Part shown: in pieces, positions 54,501 through 64,000 of the stretch
Layout: each line of letters opens with the position of its first letter
Numbering within the stretch: position 1 is the stretch's first letter
NCBI GenBank assembly: GCA_006503475.1
Contig: RSEH01000044.1
Location: 124,001-188,000, forward strand
DNA length: 64,000 bases
Direction of reading: 5' to 3'
Source of the DNA: Stentor roeselii
Taxonomy: Eukaryota > Ciliophora > Heterotrichea > Heterotrichida > Stentoridae
Notes under the pieces: generated by a model
Database searches by the model: none
Told to the model about the DNA's origin: nothing
The model's input: only the letters and a program-made list of their open reading frames with translations
Made by a program: the position numbers and the translations under genes

Positions 54501-57500
54501 AGTAATTTTTGGAACATCTTGCAAGAATTGTGACTCACCCTGTAGCGAATGCTATTCAATTTCAAGTAATTGCACCTTGTGCATAAGTGGTTATTCTTTA
54601 AGTCTAGGTAGATGTCTGTTAAGCTGTCCAGCTGGGTATGAATCTGTGAACTCAACATGTAAGGCCTTGTGCTCAGATAACTGTAGTTATAATAACCTGC
54701 TGGATTCAGTCTGCCAGACCTCATGCAATACTGCAAGCTGTAATTATGACAATGGCATGTGCATTAAACCAACTGTTTGTGATACTTACCAATATCAATC
54801 AGGAAATTCATGCATTGATTGCTCTTATCCCTGTCTCACATGCACTTCAAGTACTTACTGCCTATCATGCAAAACTAGTAAAATTACTTTGAATCAGCTT
54901 TACTATTATAAAGGTCGGTGCTATGATGAATGTCCTGCGAAAACTTATTTAAGTGGGATTGTTTGTCTAGATTGCAGCAGCTCATGCTTTAACTGTACAT
55001 CTACAAATTCGACCTGCATCAGCTGCTCATCTTCTCTAAAACTTTACAAATACTCTTGTTTAGATTCATGCCCTGCAGGCTCAACAATAGAAATCTCAAG
55101 TATCTGCTATGACTGTAGTTCAAACTGTCTACAATGTGCAGGAAGTACATCAAAGTGTACAAAATGCTATTCAGGGACAGTTTTAAGTGCAGGAACTTGT
55201 ATTTCATCTTGTTTATCTGGGTATGTCCTTACGGATACTTCAAATGGTGAATGCATTAAGTGCTCATCTAACTGTAAAACATGTGTAACAGAAACAACGC
55301 GCTGCATAAGCTGCCCAGATGGAAGTTATTTATTTAATACAACATGTGTGAGTCGATGTCCTTCAGGTTATAATTATACCTTGTCAGATCCTACAATATG
55401 TACTCAATGTATATCTGAATGTGTAGAATGCCAAGACTTTTTATATAAATGCACCGCATGTAACTCAGGGTATAAACTGACTGGAAGTAATTGCATGTTA
55501 AATATTGTCAGCACCTGCCCTGCTGGATATACTTTAACTTCGACATCAGGAAATGATTGTTATATGTGTGAGTCTCCTTGCTTGAACTGCTCAGGAACAA
55601 CAACCAATTGTACATCATGCCTCAGCCCTCTTCTTGCTTCTAATGGAAAGTGTGTGACGTGTACTTCACCTTGCCAAACATGTTCAGTTTTACCGACTCT
55701 CTGCTTATCGTGCATTGAAAGTTACTTCCTTTCAGGAACAACATGTAAAGCATGCTCAAATGTCTGCCTGTCGTGTTCTGGTTCTTCATCTTCTTGCATT
55801 TCTTGCGCTTATGGATATTTACTCACAGCTTCCACATGTATGAAATGTGAAAGTCCTTGCATGACCTGTACTTTAGTCCCTAACAACTGTAGTTCTTGCA
55901 TTGATGGAAAATTTTTATTGAACTTCAAGTGTGTGAGCTGTGATGGTTCTTGTCTTACTTGTGAAGGGTCAGTGTCTCGATGCACTAGTTGCCGATCTGG
56001 TTACTTTTTGACTAGTTCTAATGAATGCTCTGTTTGTTCTAGTTCTTGTAAAACATGTGAGGTGGCTTCTAGTCTCTGCTCTAGTTGTTATACAGGAAAA
56101 GTACTAATCGGAAGTGTTTGTGGCAACTGCAATGTGACATGCGCATCATGCTCTCAAGGATTCGATATCTGCGATTCATGTACTGGGTCACTACTATTAA
56201 TTTCAGGTAAATGCGGAGTTTGCTCTTCTAATTGTACAAGCTGCGTTTCAAGTTTCTCAACGTGTGCTAGTTGTAAAGATGGCTATTTCCTAAATGAAGG
56301 AGTTTGCCTGAAGTGTGACCCTATCTGCAAGACCTGTTCAATCATTTCAACAACTTGTTTAAGCTGTTACAATCCATTTAATCTCTTTTCTTTTACTTGT
56401 CAGCTCTGCGAATACCCCTGCAAGACATGTTCAGGGAGAGCTGATTACTGCCTGACATGTGAGTCGACCTATACTTTAATGGGAAGTGCTTGTAAGCATT
56501 GTGAGGGAAACTGCAGTACCTGCGCAGGAACTCCATTGACCTGCACAGGCTGCGGAGACGGGTTTTATTTGGCTGTCACTTCTTGTATCAAATGTTCTTC
56601 TAATTGTTTAACCTGTGACAAAAATCCTCAAAATTGTTTGAGTTGTGCACCAGGAGGGAACTTAACAGCAGGGACTTGTTATTATGTGTGTGCTGATGGG
56701 TATGCACTTATTGGAGCTAATTGTGTTCCTTGTGACCCGAACTGTAAAACATGCGGAGGATCAGTAAGTCAATGCACGTCTTGCAACGAGGCAATATTAT
56801 TTAATAATACTTGTCTCGGGGAGTGTCCAAAAGGCTACTACCTCTCAGGTTCAATATGCAGGACCTGCTCAGACTTATGCATGACGTGCGATTCTACATC
56901 AACAAGTTGTCTCTCTTGCAAGGAAGGTTACAACCTGTTAAAAAGTACTTGCGAGTTAATATGTCCCTTTGGAGAGTACTTCAATAAAGGCCTCTGTTAT
57001 CCTTGCAGTGCAAATTGCTTGACTTGTGAATCGTCTGCCGTCACCTGCTTGACATGTAAAGATGAAAACCAGGTTGTCAGTAGTTTGAAAAGATGTGAAG
57101 TTCCTTGCAGTACGGGATTTGTTAGGAATGAGAAGACAGGATTATGTGATTCATGCAGTTCTCAGTGCAAGGATTGCTTAGGATATGCAAATAATTGCAC
57201 TTTGTGTAATGATACTTCAAAGTTTTTATATCAAGGAGGGTGCTATGTTGAATGCCCAACACTTGTAACAGTCCCAATTAACAATGAATGTGTATCATGT
57301 TCCAGTCCCTGCAAGACCTGTTTAGGCAGTAGAACCCTTTGCATGAGCTGCATAGAAGGAAAATTGCTTTATTACAACAGTTGTGTAAATACTTGTCCCT
57401 CAGGTTTTTCTGCTGAATTTGGATCATGCATCAAATGCGAATATCCTGACTGCAAAATACCAAGTTCTTCTTCAAACACTTCAGAATCCAATTCATCCAG

Positions 57501-60261
57501 TACTTCAAATATCAGTTCAAATGCAAATCAAACTAGTAATAATTATAAACAGTTCACTGGAGACCCTGTACCTTTCCCTTTCACTGGTGCGACTATAGCA
57601 ACCGCTGGAGTTATGGCTGTTAGTAAGTTGACTGCTCCAGGAGTTAACTTTATGAATTCTGTCACTTCTGTCTGGGGATCGATGGCTGCTGTCTCTTGGA
57701 TATTTTTAGGGGCTTATCTGCCAACAGAAGGTCCCTCCCAATACTCAAGAAGATTGAGTATAATAGATTCAAACGACTTGCTACTGAGCATAATAATCCT
57801 TGTGATCCTAACAGCTCTTCTCTTCCACATCTTCTGCAACGTGGCCTACACAACAGGTTTCCTATCAAATCTTTACAAAGGTGACAAAAAATTCCAATCC
57901 TGGCACAAAAGCCACAAATTCGGTTTCCTTTCATTTATCCTTCTCAGCTACTTTCTCTCCTTCCACAGCATTCGAGGACTTTACAGCGGAATGTGCAATC
58001 AAGGGCTATTCAAGGTGGAAATGGAAGATTTCAGTATCCTTAAAAAAGGTCTCGTGAAATTCGGGTACATTTCAATATTTTGCACTCATTTTCCGATGAT
58101 TGCTGCTCAGATAATGATGCTGAATCACTTTGAACAAGGATTTTGGATTTGGATGTTTTCACTTGACTCGCTGATTCTCACAGTCATTTTAACCTTTTTC
58201 ATTTTTTGCGACTTGAGGAAGGTGGAAAGGGACCTGCTGAGATATGAACTTGAAAAAACTCTTCATTTTGATGATGACGAGATGAAACTTGTAAGTGAAG
58301 CAAAAGAAACTCCGCCTTATATGATAGGAAAAAAATTAAAAAAGGGACTTTCTAGGTCTTTTGAACAACTTCCTGAAGGAAAGCCTAAAACTAATAAAAA
58401 ATTAAAAAAAACAGAAAAAATAAAAAGAAATAGTTTACCTCGTCTTGACCTTTCAAATCAAAAAGTTGATGTTTCTGAACTTTTCCTTTACTTTGACAAG
58501 ACCAAGTCTAAAGATGAGCCTTTCTGTGAAAGTATTTTAAACCAAAAAGAATCAAGTTTCATCGAAGACGCAACTTTCATCGAAGATGCGACTTTAATCC
58601 AAGACGCGACTTTCATCCAAGAGCCCTTAACTAACGGTGAGTTTTTTTCTTCACTTGTAATAGAAAAAACCCCAATAAACCGTCCAAAAGTAGCGATTTT
58701 CATGCCATTCTTATTAGATCCAAAAACTGAAGAATTCACAGAAATCGTTGCATTTACCGAAGAAGACTCTCGACAATCAGAAGAAGAAATGCCTTATCTT
58801 TCAGAAATGCCTTATCTTTCAGAAAAGCCAAATCTTTCAGAAAAGCCAAATCTTTCAGAAAAGCCAAATCTTTCAGAAATGCCAAGTCTTTCAGACTTGG
58901 CCGAGCCAATGAGAGAAGACCAGAGTTTTCCGAAAATCATTCAAAGTGACGAAGAATCAGACCACCTTGGAACGATCTTAGAAGAAAACGAGTTAGAACT
59001 AGAAAAAGCCATCGCCGACCTCGACGAACCTGACTTTCTCACAGTTCCTCACAAGGAAACCGGCAGAAGGGTAAAAATAAAAAAAGACTTCAAAGGCGCC
59101 AGGGTGGTCGACTTGGAAAACAACGTAATCGAGGCTCTTTCCCCTGTCGACTCTCAAAACATCGACCCTTCGAAGACCCTCGTCGATGAAACAGATGTTC
59201 GTTTCGCTTTGATCACTACCAGGTCTGGTAAACGACTGAGAGTCAAAAGAAACTTCAAAGGTGCACGAATTGTTGACTTGGAAAAAAGAACTACGAGTCC
59301 TTTTTCATTTCTTATTGGAAAATCTGTTGAAAATGAGCAAGAGTTCAAATTTCAAAACGCCTATCCTGACCCTGAAGACCCAGAAATTGTGATCGTCACG
59401 CATAAGGAAACTGGAGAAGATGTGAAAGTAAGAAAAACATTTCAAAATGCAAGTATTGTTGATGATACAGGAAGAGTTATTCCTTCTGCTATTCCTGTTG
59501 ATAGAAATGATTTTGATATTCAGAAAACGATTGTTGACTCTCAGGATGTTCACCTTGCGACTCTTAGTCATAAACTTACTAAGGCGAGGGTTAGGGTTAG
59601 AAGGGATTTTAAAGGAGCGAAGATTATTGACCTTGAAAATAAAGTTGAGAATAAAAAGTTTGAAAGGATTCAGGAAAGTGATGAATTTAGTGAACCTGAA
59701 CAGTTGTCTATTGATCTTAGTGACTTGGAATTCCCTGTTAGTCATGAGAGGAAAAAAATTAATATTAGTCCTGTTGGGATTAAAAAAAAAGAAAGTAATG
59801 AAAGGGAAAGACTTAAGGAACTTGCTAAGATTATTCAAGAGGAGTCACAAGTTGGAAATTTAATTGTTGAACATCCTAGATTGGCACAGGGTAAAGAGTT
59901 TGACTTTTTCCCTGAACCGGAAATTCCCCATTACCGAGATTTAGATGAGGAGTTTGACTTAGAATTTAAACCTGACAATGAAATAGATGACAGTCTTGAA
60001 CTAATTGAATTCGACCTTTCAAAAAAATCTCCAAGAAGAAAAGAAAGAAAATTTCAGATAATGAATGACTCAAAAGCTAGAGAATTAGGTGAAATTTACC
60101 TGGAAATTCAAGGAGTCAGGGGTACCAGCAGAAGAAGGGCCTCAGATGACCAGAATTGGCTTGAATTTGAAAAGATTAACGAGAGAAGAGATATCAGCTC
60201 GCGAACTGCACCACTTGGAAAGGCTGGGGAGCAGATTATTTTAGGTAAGTTTAGAAAATAG
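48520..60261 (+). CDS. Giant cysteine-rich surface protein (Ig-like, furin-like and LNR repeats, multi-TM, repeat-bearing tail)
   Basis: 3,908 residues from exons 48520-48565 and 48581-60261. The true start lies in a short first exon encoding a signal peptide (MRTFVIFLLGFISVQG). Residues about 17-970 hold around seven Ser/Thr-rich beta-sandwich repeats with a recurring TxPxGSxxxITFP strand. Residues about 970-2970 are several dozen furin/GCC-like Cys units (CxxC...CxSCxxG), interrupted by three Lin12-Notch-type repeats, e.g. CNVFACDYDNFLC, CNVESCNFDNKNC and CNTASCNYDNGMC. A Ser/Asn stalk leads to six or seven membrane helices (about 3018-3232). The cytosolic tail has 6-residue repeats and four copies of a module of about 55 residues (HKETGRRVKIKKDFKGARVV). 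It is probably a surface receptor or adhesin; ligand unknown. A second copy begins at 62947. Confidence 0.9.
48566..48580 (+). other. 15-nt intron after the signal peptide of the giant surface protein
   Basis: GTGAGGATTAAGTAG, in-frame TAA, A at position 10; 5' site GTGAG is unusual for the set. Splicing gives FISVQG-GSLSNIAFSFSPEGIREL. The paralogue at 62947 has an intron at the equivalent place (phase 1). Confidence 0.92.
58558..58623 (+). repeat. 18-bp tandem repeat (FIEDAT) in the tail of the giant protein
   Basis: Nearly four copies of TTCATCGAAGACGCAACT, encoding FIEDAT, FIEDAT, LIQDAT and FIQE. The length is in frame, so copy-number change would not disrupt the protein. Confidence 0.85.
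58786..58893 (+). repeat. 18-bp tandem repeat (EMPYLS/EKPNLS), six copies
   Basis: Six in-frame 18-bp units encode EMPYLS twice, EKPNLS three times and EMPSLS once. The three middle units are identical or nearly so, indicating recent expansion. Confidence 0.9.
59020..59670 (+). repeat. Four intragenic copies of a module of about 55 residues in the cytosolic tail
   Basis: Each copy holds T/S-x-K-x-T-G-x-x-V-K/R-V followed by FKGAR/K-V/I-V/I-D. Copies start near VPHKETGRRVKI, TTRSGKRLRVKR, VTHKETGEDVKV and LSHKLTKARVRV. The third copy reads FQNASIV instead of FKGARIV. The basic, beta-rich units may bind lipid or protein; the family was not recognised. Confidence 0.75.
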
Positions 60262-60345
60262 TTTAATATTTTGTAATGCTTTGAATCAAATATTAGATGA
60301 ATTTATTTTATTTTGGAAACACTCCCTAATCACAAATTCCGAAAT

Positions 60346-61947
60346 CTAATTCCCTAAACTATTAATCCTAACTAGCCCAGCAGCGATTCCAAGATTTCGA
60401 TAACTGAACCCAGTAAAAAGCACATCCACTTTACTCTTAAAGCTAGAAACAACCTTCCCATTCGAAGTAACAGTATACAAATCTTTATTCTCACAAGCAG
60501 CAAGTATCAAGCACTCCTCATAACAAACCGCTAAATAACAAACCCCAGAAATAAACTCAACTTTCCAAATCAAGACCTTTTTCGCCAAATCCCATGCACA
60601 AAGGTCTCCAATTTCATCTCCTGAATACAAAACCCTTCCATCCCTGCTGAAAACAACAAAAGTAGCAGGTCGGGTGTGTTTATTAAAAATTCTAAGACAC
60701 TCCCCAGAAGAGCTTTCCCAAACTCTAACAGTTTTATCGGCAGAGGCCGTCGCAATATAAACGACTTTCGGGTGAAAGGCGATGGAGACAATATCCGACT
60801 GATGCCCTGCGAACATCTTCAAAGGACTATAAGAATCCATTGACCAAAGGTAACAAATCTTATCATTTGACCCACTTGCAAAGTAAAAACCTGTCGGGGC
60901 GAATTTTACAGTCCAAACAGGCAAGGCATGTTGGGAAAAGTTGCAAAGGCAGATTTTTCCTGGAATTGACCAAAGTTTAACGAGACTGTCATCTGAACCA
61001 GAGAGAAGAAGATCGCCGGTAGGACTGAAACTTACTGAAAAAACAGCCCCTGCATGTCCTAAGAGTTCTGAATCGAGACTTGAGGTAGGAATGGAAAAGA
61101 CTCGAATAACTGAATCGTCGAAACCTGCAGCGAGAATTAAGGAATCTTCAGAGACTTCTACACAGTTAACTTCGTTTCCATTTCGGATTGTGTGGCAGAT
61201 TATTGTGATGTTGCTTTCTGATGATAATACTTTTCTTGATTTTTGATTGGAAAGGCGCTGTTGAATTATATCGTTTTGGAATGGAAGAGGAATTTTGTTT
61301 TCTTTCTTGATTTTTTCATCGTCTAGAGAAAGAGTTGATTTGTTTAATTGGATTTTTAGGTCTTTTCCTAGAAGGACTGCGGGAGAGTCGCATGGTTTCA
61401 GGTTTATCTGCAGGTTTTTGTTTATTATTGAAAGGATTATTATTTGCGAATGAGCTTCGAGGTAGTAGATTAACTGGGAAAAACTAAATGGGTCCATTGA
61501 TACTGCATATCTTTGAGAAAATAGACCTAGGTCTTGAGTTGAGGATTTTATCTTTTGAAGTCGGTCTAAATCGTTCTGGTCCCAGTGACATGAGGAGAAC
61601 TCTTTGAAAAAGTTGTCGGTTGACTCGTAAAACTCTCGACGGATCATCTCGAGGTAGGTGAAAATGAAAATCGGACCTAAAATTTTACGTAAGTCGTTTT
61701 GGTAAAAATCAGCTGTAGTTTCAACCCAACCCTTAAACCCAGAAAATGTTTCAAAAAACACATCTTCTTGATTGAAATCATGAATAGCTTTAAACAACTC
61801 ACTCATAGCCGGTACATTAACAGGCTGCAAAAAAGCAGCATTTCCTTCTCCTTTAAGATAATTCTTCAGTTCACTTTTCAAAGCATTTTCACTAGACCGA
61901 TAATTTTTCCCTTTAAAGTACGAAAAGATGAGTTTTTCAGCTTCCAT
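60346..61947 (-). CDS. TAF5: TFIID subunit TAF5
   Basis: 533 residues. The N-terminus has a LisH-like helix (AEKLIFSYFKGKNYRSSENA). The TAF5 NTD2 domain follows (VETTADFYQNDLRKILGPIF, then IFTYLEMIRREFYESTDNFF). The C-terminal WD40 propeller shows LLSGSDDSLVKLWSI, HALPVWTVKFAPTGFYFASG, YIATASADKTVRVWESSSG and SGDEIGDLCAWDL, with the PVWxVxFxPxGxYFASxSxD wording typical of TAF5. It scaffolds TFIID and, in many species, SAGA. It is somewhat shorter than animal TAF5. Confidence 0.93.
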   Translation of the reverse strand: MEAEKLIFSYFKGKNYRSSENALKSELKNYLKGEGNAAFLQPVNVPAMSELFKAIHDFNQEDVFFETFSGFKGWVETTADFYQNDLRKILGPIFIFTYLEMIRREFYESTDNFFKEFSSCHWDQNDLDRLQKIKSSTQDLGLFSQRYAVSMDPFSFSQLIYYLEAHSQIIILSIINKNLQINLKPCDSPAVLLGKDLKIQLNKSTLSLDDEKIKKENKIPLPFQNDIIQQRLSNQKSRKVLSSESNITIICHTIRNGNEVNCVEVSEDSLILAAGFDDSVIRVFSIPTSSLDSELLGHAGAVFSVSFSPTGDLLLSGSDDSLVKLWSIPGKICLCNFSQHALPVWTVKFAPTGFYFASGSNDKICYLWSMDSYSPLKMFAGHQSDIVSIAFHPKVVYIATASADKTVRVWESSSGECLRIFNKHTRPATFVVFSRDGRVLYSGDEIGDLCAWDLAKKVLIWKVEFISGVCYLAVCYEECLILAACENKDLYTVTSNGKVVSSFKSKVDVLFTGFSYRNLGIAAGLVRINSLGN

Positions 61948-61953
61948 TATAAC

Positions 61954-62541
61954 CTAATCATTACTATTTCTACTAAACAAAAAAGGACTTGAGAAATAAG
62001 GACTTTTGCTAGGAGTGAATAAAAGTTCATGTTTTATCAAAAAGGAATTTCTTATACTTTGAGCCTTAGGTCCTAAAGGCTTCAACATTTCTTTATTATC
62101 CAGTTTTTTCATTACTTTCAACAAATGCTCGTCTTCTTCCGCTCGTTTCACTGAATCTAAATTAAAATAATGACCTGGAAGACGAATTTCTCCAAAACTT
62201 TTAATTGGCACTCGAATTGAATCGAATTCGTTTAAAAGGCCACTGGAAGAATCACTTTCGCATTTTAAGGTTTTTTTTAATGGATTGCTTTGGAGCAGGT
62301 CTTTCATTGAACCTTTTAAGTGGGCTGTGTTTGTCTTTGGGTCGTGCTTTAGTTTGCCCACGTGATGAGGGATGTGGACTAGGATCTCGGTCGGACAACC
62401 TACTCGTAAAAAGTTAGGACTTCGGTTTTTTAGCTTTGGAAGCTTTAAAGTTGTTTTTTGGAATTGGTTTGATGAACTTTCTGGAAGCTTCAGAGATTTT
62501 AAGCTTTGGTAAAGAGTAACTTTTTCTGAATTTTTACGCAT
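61954..62541 (-). CDS. Unknown protein with short linear motifs
   Basis: 195 residues, Ser/Lys/Leu-rich, with no clear fold. Segments such as GCPTEILVHIPHHVGKLKHD and FGEIRLPGHYFNLDSVKRAE look ordered. The stop lies 6 bp from the TAF5 ATG on the same strand. No family was recognised. Confidence 0.6.
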   Translation of the reverse strand: MRKNSEKVTLYQSLKSLKLPESSSNQFQKTTLKLPKLKNRSPNFLRVGCPTEILVHIPHHVGKLKHDPKTNTAHLKGSMKDLLQSNPLKKTLKCESDSSSGLLNEFDSIRVPIKSFGEIRLPGHYFNLDSVKRAEEDEHLLKVMKKLDNKEMLKPLGPKAQSIRNSFLIKHELLFTPSKSPYFSSPFLFSRNSND

Positions 62542-62946
62542 TGGTATTATTTTTGAAGGGATGATTTTTTAGATCTTTTTATGGTGGAGTGATTTAAGGT
62601 GATTGGCTTAAGATATAGATCTTTATAGTTTTGATTGAAATTTAGTAAATATTTGAAAGATTTTTATAATAATTACCATATAGATATACCATGAAAAATC
62701 AATATTAAAGGTCCTAATAATCAATATATATAAGGTCCTAATAATCATTATATTAAAGGTTAATTGTATTTCAAAAGGTTAAATTTATATTTCTAAAATC
62801 CCTTAATTCTTAATAAATCTTATCCTACCATCTTATATTCTCTCTAAAATTTCCCTCTAATATTCTCATATTCAAAATACCTAAAAAATCATCAAAACTT
62901 ACATAAGCCTTCAACATAAAACTCTTTCATTTCCATTGACTAATAA
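62542..62946. other. AT-rich spacer with a 24-bp repeat
   Basis: About 400 bp between the unknown gene and the second giant gene. AAGGTCCTAATAATCA occurs at 62708 and 62732 (24-bp period), with a partial third copy AAAGGTTAAT at about 62756. The plus strand is G-rich left of about 62660 and C-rich right of about 62810. It probably contains both promoters; no other gene is visible. Confidence 0.6.
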
Positions 62947-64000
62947 ATGAAAATCCCTCTCTTACTGATGATAATCTCTCAGGTCCTCAGTAATTTTTAC
63001 TAAGGTAGCGGCTTCAACCTAATCGAATTCAGCTTCAGTCCTCAAGGTATTCGTGAAGTAAGCCAATACTACTTAAAGTTCATGACATCTTCAGCGATTC
63101 CATCGACCGCCCTGATTAAAATAACCCTGCCATCAGAATGTTCGATTTCCAGCTCTTCGACTTACGACTGCACCCTGACGAACCCTCAAGGATCTACTTC
63201 ATCGGCTTACTGTGTATCTGACTCGTCTTCTCTTTCAGTAACGATTTACAACTTTTTCACTTCTGGGTCAGTGGCAGCGAATTACGCATTTCCCTTTACA
63301 GTGACCTTAAACTCAGTGACTAATCCTAAGTCGAATAAACCTACAAGTTCAATTGCTTTATCAGTGACTTCAAGTGCTGGAGTTGTGATTGACTCAGACA
63401 GCGAAAATACGAATACGATAATCGTTGCAACTGCAGCTACAGTATTTTCTGCTTCGATTTCATCGAATTCTCAGGTTGTTGGAAGTTCAGCTACTTTGAC
63501 ATTCACGATTACTCCTACGTACTCCATTCCTTCGGGAAGTGTCATTCAGGTCCAGTTTCCTTATTGGAATAAGGCCATGGGAGCGACTGGCTCGAATCTT
63601 GCGCATATTATTTCAGGGACTGCACCGACATGTGTCGGAACAATAAACATGGCATCATCACTCTCATGCAGCTACTCAACAGCTTCACAGATCTTAAAGG
63701 TAAGCAACGGTTTTACAACGGAGAGGACAGGAACAATAGCCTTTACGGTAGGATCATGCACGAATCCTCCTAACCCGAATTCATTATCAGACTTTACAGT
63801 GTACATAAGAGATTCAAGTGATTACGACTACGAGATATCAAACACTCTTTCACTGAAAGTCACGACATCAAATTCAATAACCATCGGCGATTCAAACGTA
63901 AACCCGAGCATAACAACAGTTTCAACATCAACAACAATCAGCTTATCATTCACGATAAAGAACCCAATGGGCAGTGGGTTCATGATAGACATCACTGTTC
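62947..64000 (+). CDS. Giant surface protein paralogue, 5' part only (runs off window)
   Basis: Exon 1 (62947-62989) encodes a signal peptide (MKIPLLLMIISQVLS); a 15-nt intron follows; exon 2 (63005 onward) stays open to the window end, giving 346 residues. It parallels the gene at 48520 block by block: IEFSFSPQGIREVSQYYLKF, IKITLPSECSISSSSTYDC, NPQGSTSSAYC, VTNPKSNKP, VGSSATLTFTITPTYSIPSG and VQFPYWNKAMG. The intron position is the same. It is therefore a tandem paralogue, separated from the first by TAF5 and one other gene on the opposite strand. The Cys-rich and membrane parts are beyond the window. Confidence 0.92.
62990..63004 (+). other. 15-nt intron of the second giant surface gene
   Basis: GTAATTTTTACTAAG, in-frame stop (TAA) when unspliced, A at position 10, phase 1, placed just after the signal peptide as in the first copy. 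Confidence 0.9.

Noticed and set aside
59305-59838. 177-residue minus-strand ORF inside the giant gene
   Set aside because: Low-complexity composition opposite a clearly coding repeat region; no start context or family match.
1-64000. TGA read as Trp (Blepharisma-type code)
   Set aside because: Genes end cleanly at TGA (3-1, 27110-27112, 37048-37050, 43148-43150) and conserved Trp positions use TGG.
1-64000. Transposons, viral relics or internal eliminated sequences
   Set aside because: No transposase, reverse transcriptase, integrase or capsid-like protein and no terminal inverted repeats were seen; gene models are continuous, as expected for macronuclear DNA.

Overview
The window looks like a macronuclear contig of a heterotrich ciliate, most likely Stentor or a close relative. 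Two things support this. First, ten introns could be resolved, and every one is exactly 15 nt, starts GT, ends AG and has A at position 10. Second, genes end in TAA, TAG and TGA, so the code appears standard; this argues against Blepharisma, where TGA is read as Trp. The DNA is extremely compact: I count 42 protein genes and about 93% of the bases lie inside genes. I found no transposon, viral relic, rRNA, tRNA or CRISPR array. The species is an inference and was not searched.

Layout. 1-6247: ornithine decarboxylase antizyme with a +1 frameshift site, a kelch/GCC2 membrane protein, a RING protein, a coiled-coil protein and the ESCRT-III subunit CHMP1. 6336-9870: a peroxisomal beta-oxidation pair (MFE-2 type dehydrogenase and acyl-CoA oxidase) head to head 11 bp apart, then COQ10. 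9883-14460: a tight minus-strand run of a probable mitochondrial protein, GPATCH1 and Rxt3. 14492-21326: a very large protein that joins 21 WD40 repeats to a TRP-like channel, then a kelch protein. 21426-27792: PRP31, an otubain-like protein, CFAP97, KIFBP, a coiled-coil protein and a histidine-phosphatase-fold protein. 28409-38783: pseudokinase, tRNA-guanine transglycosylase, THOC1, a CDPK, a multi-pass membrane protein, an arrestin-fold protein, a macrodomain protein and a small membrane protein. 38802-48472: ALG7/DPAGT1, a possible kinetochore coiled coil, a Frag1/DRAM-like protein, CFAP410, an RNF114-like ligase, a TBC-rhodanese protein, a second arrestin-fold protein, two unknowns and WRAP73. 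48520-64000: a 3,908-residue cysteine-rich surface protein, TAF5, an unknown, and the 5' part of a second copy of the giant surface protein, which runs off the window.

Most genes are ordinary eukaryotic housekeeping or ciliary genes. The unusual features are: translational recoding in antizyme; divergent start codons only 7, 8 and 11 bp apart; two tandem gene pairs in which a TAA stop directly abuts the next ATG; alternating blocks in which one strand almost lacks C or almost lacks G, whatever the gene direction; a three-propeller WD40-TRP channel fusion; three proteins with enzyme folds but altered catalytic residues; and short tandem duplications that copy gene ends.
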